DNA from: Agrostemma githago
Lineage: Eukaryota > Streptophyta > Magnoliopsida > Caryophyllales > Caryophyllaceae
DNA: 64,000 bases
NCBI GenBank assembly: GCA_958450325.1
Contig: OY288259.1
Location: 26,592,734-26,656,733 of the forward strand
Direction of reading: 5' to 3'
The notes under the pieces are model-generated. The model saw only the letters and a list, made by a program, of their open reading frames with translations. It searched no databases and had not been told where the DNA came from. Of this stretch, positions 35,155 through 46,140 are shown piece after piece. Every line of letters starts with the position of its first letter. Positions within the stretch are counted from its first letter, which is position 1. Position numbers and translations under genes: made by a program.

Positions 35155-35513
35155 AATTGATGGTAAGGATTTGCCGTGAGTCCAACCGTCAATAATAAAC
35201 CGACTATTCCTAGTGGGTAGCTAGGGCAAGTAGGGTCGATATCCACAGGGACGGTAGAGTAAGGTCTAGACTAGGTCCACTAAAACTAGGCTAAGTCACA
35301 CGAACAAATACAAAGAAAGCTATAAAAGGAAACAATTGAGGAGGAGGAGTAAGAACTAGACTAATGAGCGAACTAAGGAATAAACTAGAAGAGCGATATC
35401 TAACTAAAACGGTGAACTCAAATATGGAAAGAAGTGGGGTAGGTCGGGTTCATAGAGGTAGAAGGATAATTGGGGTGATCAAGGGTAAAGGTGTCTCCTA
35501 ATCGCTAGAGTCG

Positions 35514-35573
35514 GTCCGGGCTCTCGCAACTTAGACCGATGTCAAGGTGAGTCCGGGCTCTCGCAACTTAGAC
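35514..35573 (-). repeat. Short direct repeat in the LTR
   Basis: A 23-bp word containing CGGGCTCTCGCAACTTAG begins at 35514 and again at 35551, a 37-bp spacing. It lies in the probable R/U5 part of the LTR. Partial echoes (GCACTCTCGTGACTATGAC) follow at about 35583. No function is evident. Confidence 0.75.
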
Positions 35574-36196
35574 TCTAGTCGGCACTCTCGTGACTATGAC
35601 TATTCTCAACATTTCCACAAAATAAACAATCAATGAGAAGATGAATACAAGCATGGGAAGCATGGCCACTACAACTCATACAAGCATATCAACAAACACA
35701 TAGAGTGTCTACAATGTGACTAACAACAAAGGTACAACCTTTTCCCTTTAATCAACCCTAATCATCCATAATCTACCCCTAATCCCCCTACTAACCCCAC
35801 AAAGAAACTACTCACTCATAATCAAAGAGGAACTAACAACTATAAGAGAAAACAAACTAAACATCCAAGCATTCATTATGAACAACAAGAACAATAACAA
35901 TAATAACATAAAAAGATAGAAACAAGATTAAATAAACTAAGAACAAGAGTAAAGTTGATTATACCAATACTAGATGAGGAAAAGATGAGAACTTGTATAA
36001 ATAAGACACCCAAATAAAACTCCAAGGTTGTCAATCTTGGAATAATCTTCAAGAATCTTCTTAATACAAGATTAATTACAAGGATTAACTAAGGATTAAG
36101 GAGAGATTAGAACTAATGAATGAGAGTAAATATAGGGTTTTGAGGCTTAAACTAAGGTAGGTTAACATAACCCCCTCTAAGATTACAAAAAGGGAG

Positions 36197-36205
36197 TATA
36201 TATAT
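36197..36205 (-). promoter_or_regulatory. Probable TATA box of the LTR promoter
   Basis: The run TATATATAT reads ATATATATA on the element's strand, about 520 bp inside the LTR, in otherwise mixed sequence. A start site about 30 bp downstream would lie near 36165. No other TATA-like run as clear was seen in this part of the LTR. The call rests on composition and position only. Confidence 0.6.
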
Positions 36206-36257
36206 GGGTACAAGAACGAGGAAGAAGAAAAGAAAGGAGCGGGTGAGCTGTAGCCCG

Positions 36258-36380
36258 TCCCGATCGGGAAGGATAATCCCGATCGGGAAGGGTTCTTCCT
36301 TCCCGATCGGGAAGGACCCACAGCAGCGTTCCTAACTGTGCATCTCTTCCCGATCGGGAAGACCACCATCCCGACCGGGA
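36258..36380 (-). promoter_or_regulatory. Cluster of five CCCGATCGGG-type palindromes in U3
   Basis: TCCCGATCGGGA, a perfect 12-bp palindrome, occurs at 36258-36269, 36277-36288, 36301-36312 and 36348-36359, with a one-base variant (TCCCGACCGGGA) at 36369-36380. The cluster lies about 50-175 bp upstream of the TATA box on the element's strand, the position of an LTR enhancer. Related palindromes recur in the internal minisatellite at 31118-31394. A transcription-factor-site role is inferred. Confidence 0.6.
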
Positions 36381-39300
36381 AGGATCTTGTATGCCTTCCT
36401 TTAATGCTCCTTGGTCCTTCCTTGCCTCTCATGGGCTTCCCACCGATTCTCGGGACTCGGGATCGGGTCTCGGAGGTTCGGGATTGGGTCCCAAAGTTTC
36501 GGGGTCGATTCCGAGGTCTCGAGTCATCGTTCCTTTATCTCGTTGGCTCCAAAAATGTGCATGTATTGAGTCGGAATCGCTCCAACTCTTCCCATTTCGG
36601 CCTCGAGAACCTGAAACGAACTGAATAAGGCATAAGAAGCCCATGAATCGCTCCAAAGGAGCGATTCTACAAGGAAAAAGGGACCGAAACACAACAATTA
36701 AGCACTACAAACTACACTTATCACTTATTCAAGGACGGAAAAGGGTTTAGGGTTGGATTAGGCGGAGCCGCTACGGGGATCCGCCTAATCCAACCCTAAA
36801 CCCTTTTACTTAATCAAGGTCACTAAACCCGCAAGAACCTGAACCCTAAAAGGGTATTGGTGAACCCTGTCGTGGATGTGATTCAAAGATGGGGCACTAA
36901 ACCTTAAGAGTAGGGTACTGCATAAGACGAGATGAAAAGGGTTTAGGGTTGGATTAGGCGGACCCGCTACGCGGCTCCGCCTAATCCAACCCTAAACCCT
37001 TTTCCTTATTCAAGGTCACTAAACCCGCAATAAACTGAACCCTAAGAGGGTATTGGTGAACCCTGTCGTGGATGTGATTCAAAGATGGGGCACTGAACCT
37101 TAAGAGTAGGGTACTGCATAAGACGGGACGGAAAAGGGTTTAGGGTTGGACTAGGCGTACCCGCTACGCGGATCCGCCTAATCCAACCCTAAAACATTTT
37201 CCTTATTCAAGGTCACTAAACCCGCAAGAAACTGAACCCTAAGAGGGTATTGGTGAACCCTGTCGTGGATGTGATTCAAAGATTGGGCACTAAACCTTAA
37301 GAGTAGGGTACTGCATAAGACGAGATGAAAAGGGTTTAGGGTTGGATTAGGCGGACCCGCTACGCGGCTCCGCCTAATCCAACCCTAAACCCTTTTCCTT
37401 ATTCAAGGTCACTAAACCCGCAATAAACTGAACCCTAAGAGGGTATTGGTGAACCCTGTCGTGGATGTGATTCAAAGATGGGGCACTGAACCTTAAGAGT
37501 AGGGTACTGCATAAGACGGGACGGAAAAGGGTTTAGGGTTGGACTAGGCGTACCCGCTACGCGGATCCGCCTAATCCAACCCTAAAACATTTTCCTTATT
37601 CAAGGTCACTAAACCCGCAAGAAACTGAACCCTAAGAGGGTATTGGTGAACCCTGTCGTGGATGTGATTCAAAGATTGGGCACTAAACCTTAAGAGTAGG
37701 GTACTGCATAAGACGAGACGGAAAAGGGTTTAGGGTTGGATTAGGCGTACCCGCTACGCGGCTCCGCCTAATCCAACCCTAAACCCTTTTCCTTATTCAA
37801 GGTCACTAAACCCGCAAGAAACTGAACCCTAAGAGGTATTGGTGAACCCTGTCGTGGATGTGATTCAAAGATGGGGTACTGAACCTTAAGAGTAGGGTAC
37901 TGCATAAGACGGGACGGAAAAGAGTTTAGGGATAGATTAGGCGTACCCTCTACGCGGATCCGCCTAATCCAACCCTAAACCCTTTTCCTTATTCAAGGTC
38001 ACTAAACCCGAAAGAAACTGAACCCTAAGAGAGTATTGGTGAACCCTGTCGTGGATGTGATTCAAAGATGGGGCACTAAACCTTAAGAGTAGGGTACTGC
38101 ATAAGACGGGACGGAAAAAGGTTTAGGGTTGGATTAGGCGGAGCCGCTACGGGGATCCGCCTAATCCAACCCTAAACCCTTTTACTTATTCAAGGTCACT
38201 AAACCCGCAAGAAACTGAACCCTAAGAGGGTATTGGTGAACCCTGTCGTGGATGTGATTCAAAGATGGGGCACTAAACCTTAAGAGTAGGGTACTGCATA
38301 AGACGAGATGGAAAAGGGTTTAGGGTTGGATTAGGCGGACCCGCTACGCGGCTCCGCCTAATCCAACCCTAAACCCTTTTCCTTATTCAAGGTCACTAAA
38401 CCCGCAATAAACTGAACCCTAAAAGGTATTGGTGAACCCTGTCGTGGATGTGATTCAAAGATGGGGCACTGAACCTTAAGAGTAGGGTACTGCATAAGAC
38501 GGGACGGAAAAGGGTTTAGGGTTGGATTAGGCGTACCCGCTACGCGGATCCGCCTAATCCAACCCTAAAACATTTTCCTTATTCAAGGTCACTAAACCCG
38601 CAAGAAACTGAACCCTAAGAGGGTATTGGTGAACCCTGTCGTGGATGTGATTCAAAGATCGGGCACTAAACCTTAAGAGTAGGGTACTGCATAAGACGAG
38701 ACGGAAAAGGGTTTAGGGTTGGATTAGGCGTACCCGCTACGCGGCTCCGTCTAATCCAACCCTAAACCCTTTTCCTTATTCAAGGTCACTAAACCCGCAA
38801 GAAACTGAACCCTAATAGGGTATTGGTGAACCCTGTCGTGGATGTGATTCAAAGATGGGGTACTGAACCATAAGAGTAGGGTACTGCATAAGACGGGACG
38901 GAAAAGAGTTTAGGGATGGATTAGGCGTACCCTCTACGCGGATCCGCCTAATCCAACCCGAAACCCTTTTCCTTATTCAAGGTCACTAAACCCGAAAGAA
39001 ACTGAACCCTAAGAGAGTATTGGTGAACCCTGTCGTGGATGTGATTCAAAGATGGGGTACTGAACCTTAAGAGTAGGGTACTGCATAAGACGGGACGGAA
39101 AAGAGTTTAGGGATGGATTAGGCGTACCCGCTACGCGGCTCCGCCTAATCCAACCCTCAACCCTATTCCTTATTCAAGGTCACTAAACCCGCAAGAAACT
39201 GAACCCTAAGAGGGTATTGGTGAACCCTGTCGTGGATGTGATTCAAAGATGGGGCACTGAACCTTAAGAGTAGGGTACTGCATAAGACGGGACGGAAAAG

Positions 39301-41650
39301 AGTTTAGGGATGGATTAGGCGTACCCTCTACGCGGATCCGCCTAATCCAACCCTAAACCCTTTTCCTTATTCAAGGTCACTAAACCCGCAAGAAACTGAA
39401 CCCTAAGAGGGTATTGGTGAACCCTGTCGTGGATGTTATTCAAAGATGGGGCACTAAACCTTAAGAGTAGGGTACTGCATAAGACGAGATGGAAAAGGGT
39501 TTAGGGTTGGATTAGGCGGACCCGCTACGCGGCTCCGCCTAATCCAACCCTAAACCCTTTTCCTTATTCAAGGTCACTAAACCCGCAATAAACTGAACCC
39601 TAAAAGGTATTGGTGAACCCTATCGTGGATGTGATTCAAAGATGGGGCACTGAACCTTAAGAGTAGGGTACTGCATAATACGGGACGGAAAAGGGTTTAG
39701 GGTTGGATTAGGCGTACCCGCTACGCGGATCCGCCTAATCCAACCCTAAAACATTTTCCTTATTCAAGGTCACTAAACCCGCAAGAAACTGAACCCTAAG
39801 AGGGTATTGGTGAACCCTGTCGTGGATGTGATTCAAAGATCGGGCACTAAACCTTAAGAGTAGGGTACTGCATAAGACGAGACGGAAAAGGGTTTAGGGT
39901 TGGATTAGGCGTACCCGCTACGCGGCTCCGCCTAATCCAACCCTAAACCCTTTTCCTTATTCAAGGTCACTAAACCCGAAAGAAACTGAACCCTAAGAGA
40001 GTATTGGTGAACCCTGTCGTGGATGTGATTCAAAGATGGGGCACTGAACCTTAAGAGTAGGGTACTGCATAAGACGGGACGGAAAAAGGTTTAGGGTTGG
40101 ATTAGGCGGAGCCGCTACGGGGATCCGCCTAATCCAACCCTAAACCCTTTTACTTATTCAAGGTCACTAAACCCGCAAGAAACTGAACCCTAAGAGGGTA
40201 TTGGTGAACCCTGTCGTGGATGTGATTCAAAGATGGGGCACTAAACCTTAAGAGTAGGGTACTGCATAAGACGAGATGGAAAAGGGTTTAGGGTTGGATT
40301 AGGCGGACCCGCTACGCGGCTCCGCCTAATCCAACCCTAAACCCTTTTCCTTATTCAAGGTCACTAAACCCGCAATAAACTGAACCCTAAAAGGTATTGG
40401 TGAACCCTGTCGTGGATGTGATTCAAAGATGGGGCACTGAACCTTAAGAGTAGGGTACTGCATAAGACGGGACGGAAAAGGGTTTAGGGTTGGATTAGGC
40501 GTACCCGCTACGCGGATCCGCCTAATCCAACCCTAAAACATTTTCCTTATTCAAGGTCACTAAACCCGCAAGAAACTGAACCCTAAGAGGGTATTGGTGA
40601 ACCCTGTCGTGGATGTGATTCAAAGATCGGGCACTAAACCTTAAGAGTAGGGTACTGCATAAGACGAGACGGAAAAGGGTTTAGGGTTGGATTAGGCGTA
40701 CCCGCTACGGGGCTCCGCCTAATCCAACCCTAAACCCTTTTCCTTATTCAAGGTCACTAAACCCGCAAGAAACTGAACCCTAAGAGGGTATTGGTGAACC
40801 CTGTCGTGGATGTGATTCAAAGATGGGGTACAGAACCTTAAGAGTAGGGTACTGCATAAGACGGGACGGAAAAGAGTTTAGGGATGGATTAGGCGTACCC
40901 TCTACACGGATCCGCCTAATCCAACCCTAAACCCTTTTCCTTATTCAATGTCACTAAACCCGAAAGAAACTGAACCCTAAGAGAGTATTGGTGAACCCTG
41001 TCGTGGATGTGATTCAAAGATGGGGCACTGAACCTTAAGAGTAGGGTACTGCATAAGACGGGACGGAAAAAGGTTTAGGGTTGGATTAGGCGGAGCCGCT
41101 ACGGGGATCTGCCTAATCCAACCCTAAACCCTTTTACTTATTCAAGGTCACTAAACCCGCAAGAAACTGAACCCTAAGAGGGTATTGGTGAACCCTGTCG
41201 TGGATGTGATTCAAAGATGGGGCACTAAACCTTAAGAGTAGGGTACTGCATAAGACGAGATGGAAAAGGGTTTAGGGTTGGATAAGGAGTACCCGCTACG
41301 CGGCTCCGCCTAATCCAATCCTAAACCCTTTTCCTTATTCAAGGTCACTAAACCCGCAAGAAACTGAACCCTAAGAGGGTATTGGTGAACCTTCTCGTGG
41401 ATGTGATTCAAAGATGGGGCACTAAACCTTAAGAGTAGGGTACTGCATAAGACGAGATGGAAAAGGGTTTAGGGTTGGATTAGGCGTACCCGCTACGCGG
41501 CTCTGCCTAATCCAATCCTAAACCCTTTTCCTTATTCAAGGTCACTAAACCCGCAAGAAACTGAACCCTAAGAGGGTATTGGTGTACCCTGTCGTGGATG
41601 TGATTCAAAGATGGGGCACTGAACCTTAAGAGTAGGGTACTGCATAAGAC

Positions 41651-44600
41651 AGGACGGAAAAGGGTTTAGGGTTGGATTAGGCGTACCCGGTACGCGGCTC
41701 CGTCTAATCCAACCCTAAACCCTTTTCCTTATTCAAGGACGGAAAAGGGTTTAGGGTTGGATTAGGCGGAGCCGCTACGGGGATCCGCCTAATCCAACCC
41801 TAAACCCTTTTACTTAATCAAGGTCACTAAACCCGCAAGAACCTGAACCCTAAGAGGGTATTGGTGAACCCTGTCGTGGATGTGATTCAAAGATGGGGCA
41901 CTAAACCTTAAGAGTAGGGTACTGCATAAGACGAGATGGAAAAGGGTTTAGGGTTGGATTAGGCGGACTCGCTACGCGACTCCGCCTAATCCAACCCTAA
42001 ACCCTTTTCCTTATTCAAGGTCACTAAACCCCCAATAAACTGAACCCTAAGAGGGTATTGGTGAACCCTGTCGTGGATGTGATTCAAAGATGGGGCACTG
42101 AACCTTAAGAGTAGGGTACTGCATAAGTCCGGACGGAAAAGGGTTTAGGGTTGGATTAGGCGTACCCGCTACGCGGATCTGCCTAATCCAACCCTAAAAC
42201 ATTTTCCTTATTCAAGGTCACTAAACCCGCAAGAAACTGAACCCTAAGAGGGTATTGGTGAACCCTGTCGTGGATGTGATTCAAAGATCGGGCACCAAAA
42301 CCTTAAGAGTAGGGTACTGCATAAGACGAGACGGAAAAGGGTTTAGGGTTGGATTAGGCGTACCCGCTACGCGGCTCCGCCTAATCCAACCCTAAACCCT
42401 TTTCCTTATTCAAGGTCATTAAACCCGCAAGAAACTGAACCCTAAGAGGGTATTGGTGAACCCTGTCGTGGATGTGATTCAAAGATGAGGTACTGAACCT
42501 TAAGAGTAGGGTACTTCATAAGATGGGACGGAAAAGAGTTTAGGGATGGATTAGGCGTACCCTCTGCGCGGATCCGCCTAATCCAACCCTAAACCCTTTT
42601 CCTTATTCAAGGTCACTAAACCCGAAAGAAACTGAACCCTAAGAGAGTATTGGTGAACCCTGTCGTGGATGTGATTCAAAGATGGGGCACTGAACCTTAA
42701 GAGTAGGGTACTGCATAAGACGGGACGGAAAAAGGTTTAGGGTTGGATTAGGCGGAGCCGCTACGGGGATCCGCCTAATCCAACCCTAAACCCTTTTACT
42801 TATTCAAGGTCACTAAACCCGCAAGAAACTGAACCCTAAGAGGGTATTGGTGAACCCTGTCGTGGATGTGATTCAAAGATGGAGCACTAAACCTTAAGAG
42901 TAGGGTACTGCATAAGACGAGATGGAAAAGGGTTTAGGGTTGGATTAGGCGTACCCACTACGCGGCTCCGCCTAATCCAATCCTAAACCCTATTCCTTAT
43001 TCAAGGTCACTAAACCCGCAAGAAACTTAACCCTAAGAGGGTATTGGTGAACCTTGTCGTGGATGTGATTCAAAGATGGGGCACTAAACCTTAAGAGTAG
43101 GGTACTGCATAAGACGAGATGGAAAAGGGTTTAGGGTTGGATTAGGCGTACCCGCTACGCGGCTCCGCCTAATCCAACCCTAAACCCTTTTCCTTATTCA
43201 AGGTCACTAAACCCGCAAGAAACTGAACCCTAAGAGAGTATTGGTGAACCCTGTCGTGGATGTGATTCAAAGATGGGGCACTGAACCTTAAGAGTAGAGT
43301 ACTGCATAAGACGGGACGGAAAAGGGTTTAGGGTTGGATTACGCGTACCCGCTACGCGGATTCGACTAATCCAACCCTAAAACATTTTCCTTATTCAAGG
43401 TCACTAAACCCGCAAGAAACTGAACCCTAAGAGGGTATTGGTGAATCCTGTCGTGGATGTGATTCAAAGATGGGGCACTAAACCTTAAGAGTAGGGTACT
43501 GCATAAGACGAGTCGGAAAAGGGTTTAGGGTTGGATTAGGCGTACCCGCTACGCGGCTCCGCCTAATCCAACCCTAAACCCTTTTCCTTATTCAAGGTCA
43601 CTAAACCCGCAAGAAACTGAACCCTAAGAGGGTATTGGTGAACCCTGTCGTGGATGTGATTCAAAGATGGGGCACTGAACCTTAAGAGTAGGGTACTGCA
43701 TAAGACGGGACGGAAAAAGGTTTAGGGTTGGATTAGGCGGAGCCGCTACGGGGATCCGCCTAATCCAACCCTAAACCCTTTTACTTATTCAAGGTCACTA
43801 AACCCGCAAGAAACTGAACCCTAAGAGGGTATTGGTGAACCCTGTCGTGGATGTGATTCAAAGATGGGGCACTGAACCTTAAGAGTAGGGTACTGCATAA
43901 GACGGGACGGAAAAAGGTTTAGGGTTGGATTAGGCGGAGCCGCTAAGGGGATCCGCCTAATCTAACCCTAAACCCTTTTACTTATTCAAGGTCACTAAAC
44001 CCGCAAGAAACTGAACCCTAAGAGGGTATTGGTGAACCCTGTCGTGGATGTGATTCAAAGATGGGGCACTAAACCTTAAGAGTAGGGTACTGCATAAGAC
44101 AGGACGGAAAAGGGTTTAGGGTTGGATTAGGCGTACCCGGTACGCGGCTCCGTCTAATCCAACCCTAAACCCTTTTCCTTATTCAAGGACGGAAAAGGGT
44201 TTAGGGTTGGATTAGGCGGAGCCGCTACGGGGATCCGCCTAATCCAACCCTAAACCCTTTTACTTAATCAAGGTCACTAAACCCGCAAGAACCTGAACCC
44301 TAAGAGGGTATTGGTGAACCCTGTCGTGGATGTGATTCAAATATGGGGCACTAAACCTTAAGAGTAGGGTACTGCATAAGACGAGATGGAAAAGGGTTTA
44401 GGGTTGGATTAGGCGGACCCGCTACGCGACTCCGCCTAATCCAACCCTAAACCCTTTTCCTTATTCAAGGTCACTAAACCCCCAATAAACTGAACCCTAA
44501 GAGGGTATTGGTGAACCCTGTCGTGGATGTGATTCAAAGATGGGGCACTGAACCTTAAGAGTAGGGTACTGCATAAGACCGGACGGAAAAAGGTTTAGGG

Positions 44601-46140
44601 TTGGATTAGGCGTACCCGCTACGCGGATCCGCCTAATCCAACCCTAAAACATTTTCCTTATTCAAGGTCACTAAACCCGCAAGAAACTGAACCCTAAGAG
44701 GGTATTGGTGAACCCTGTCGTGGATGTGATTCAAAGATCGGGCACCAAAACCTTAAGAGTAGGGTACTGCATAAGACGAGACGGAAAAGGGTTTAGGGTT
44801 GGATTAGGCGTACCCGCTACGCGGCTCCGCCTAATCCAACCCTAAACCCTTTTCCTTATTCAAGGTCATTAAACCCGCAAGAAACTGAACCCTAAGAGGG
44901 TATTGGTGAACCCTGTCGTGGATGTGATTCAAAGATGAGGTACTGAACCTTAAGAGTAGGGTACTTCATAAGATGGGACGGAAAAGAGTTTAGGGATGGA
45001 TTAGGCGTACCCTCTGCGCGGATCCGCCTAATCCAACCCTAAACCCTTTTCCTTATTCAAGGTCACTAAACCCGCAAGAAACTGAACCCTAAGAGGGTAT
45101 TGGTGAACCCTGTCGTGGATGTGATTCAAAGATGGGGCACTAAACCTTAAGAGTAGGGTACTGCATAAGACAGGACGGAAAAGGGTTTAGGGTTGGATTA
45201 GGCGTACCCGGTACGCGGCTCCGTCTAATCCAACCCTAAACCCTTTTCCTTATTCAAGGACGGGAAAGGGTTTAGGGTTGGATTAGGCGGAGCCGCTATG
45301 GGGATCCGCCTAATCCAACCCTAAACCCTTTTACTTAATCAAGGTCACTAAACCCGCAAGAACCTGAACCCTAAGAGGGTATTGGTGAACCCTGTCGTGG
45401 ATGTGATTCAAATATGGGGCACTAAACCTTAAGAGTAGGGTACTGCATAAGACGAGATGGAAAAGGGTTTAGGGTTGGATTAGGCGGACCCGCTACGCGA
45501 CTCCGCCTAATCCAACCTTAAACCCTTTTCCTTATTCAAGGTCACTAAACCCCCAATAAACTGAACCCTAAGAGGGTATTGGTGAACCCTGTCGTGGATG
45601 TGATTCAAAGATGGGGCACTGAACCTTAAGAGTAGGGTACTGCATAAGACCGGACGGAAAAAGGGTTTAGGGTTGGATTAGGCGTACCCGCTACGCGGAT
45701 CTGCCTAATCCAACCCTAAAACATTTTCCTTATTCAAGGTCACTAAACCCGCAAGAAACTGAACCCTAAGAGGGTATTGGTGAACCCTGTCGTGGATGTG
45801 ATTCAAAGATCGGGCACCAAAACCTTAAGAGTAGGGTACTGCATAAGACGAGACGGAAAAGGGTTTAGGGTTGGATTAGGCGTACCCGCTACGCGGCTCC
45901 GCCTAATCCAACCCTAAACCCTTTTCCTTATTCAAGGTCATTAAACCCGCAAGAAACTGAACCCTAAGAGGGTATTGGTGAACCCTGTCGTGGATGTGAT
46001 TCAAAGATGAGGTACTGAACCTTAAGAGTAGGGTACTTCATAAGATGGGACGGAAAAGAGTTTAGGGATGGATTAGGCGTACCCTCTGCGCGGATCCGCC
46101 TAATCCAACCCTAAACCCTTTTCCTTATTCAAGGTCACTA
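41651..46140. repeat. Segment with HOR spacings of 2450 and 1071 bp
   Basis: The AGGACGGAAAAG unit with centre GTACCCGGTACGCGG is at 41651, 44101 and 45172. The spacings are 2450 (12 full + 1 short + 1) and 1071 (5 full + 1 short + 1). The extra base is the CACCAAAACC variant present in both intervals. Each marker unit is followed by a short unit with centre GGAGCCGCTA. Confidence 0.85.

Larger units (their letters stand above)
29473..36723 (-). mobile_element. Truncated non-autonomous Athila-like Ty3/gypsy LTR retrotransposon
   Basis: This 7251-bp insertion into the satellite is read on the minus strand. In order it holds an LTR (36723-35158), a primer-binding site (35154-35137), a leader, a gag-protease ORF, a spacer with a minisatellite, and an ATHILA ORF-1-like ORF. 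Reverse transcriptase, RNase H and integrase are not recognisable: the sequence between the two ORFs is about 1.1 kb with no long ORF. There is no polypurine tract or 3' LTR, since the second ORF runs straight into satellite. A 9-bp word, CTTATTCAA, lies on both sides (29464-29472 and 36724-36732), but it is normal satellite sequence. Without pol it would depend on an autonomous relative for mobility, and in its present state it lacks the 3' end needed for a new cycle. The two open reading frames suggest it is not ancient; there is no second LTR for dating. Assignment to the Athila clade rests on the protein features, the PBS and the ORF order. Confidence 0.9.
35158..36723 (-). repeat. 5' LTR of the Athila-like element (1566 bp)
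   Basis: On the minus strand it starts TGATAAGTG and ends ACCATCA, giving the TG...CA termini with a short TGAT/ATCA inverted repeat typical of LTRs. The outer edge abuts satellite and the inner edge is 3 nt from the primer-binding site, which fixes both ends. It contains a TATA box, promoter-side palindromes and an internal direct repeat. The portion below the TATA box (about 35160-36165) would hold R and U5. Short ORFs inside it are not credible genes. No second copy is present in the window. Confidence 0.85.

Noticed and set aside
36085..36692. Short ORFs on both strands of the LTR
   Set aside because: They lie over the U3 palindromes and the TATA region and have low-complexity translations. 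LTR regulatory sequence explains them better.
29464..36732. CTTATTCAA as a proven 9-bp target site duplication
   Set aside because: The word is ordinary satellite sequence present in almost every unit, and the left edge lacks an LTR, so it cannot be distinguished from phase-preserving deletion.
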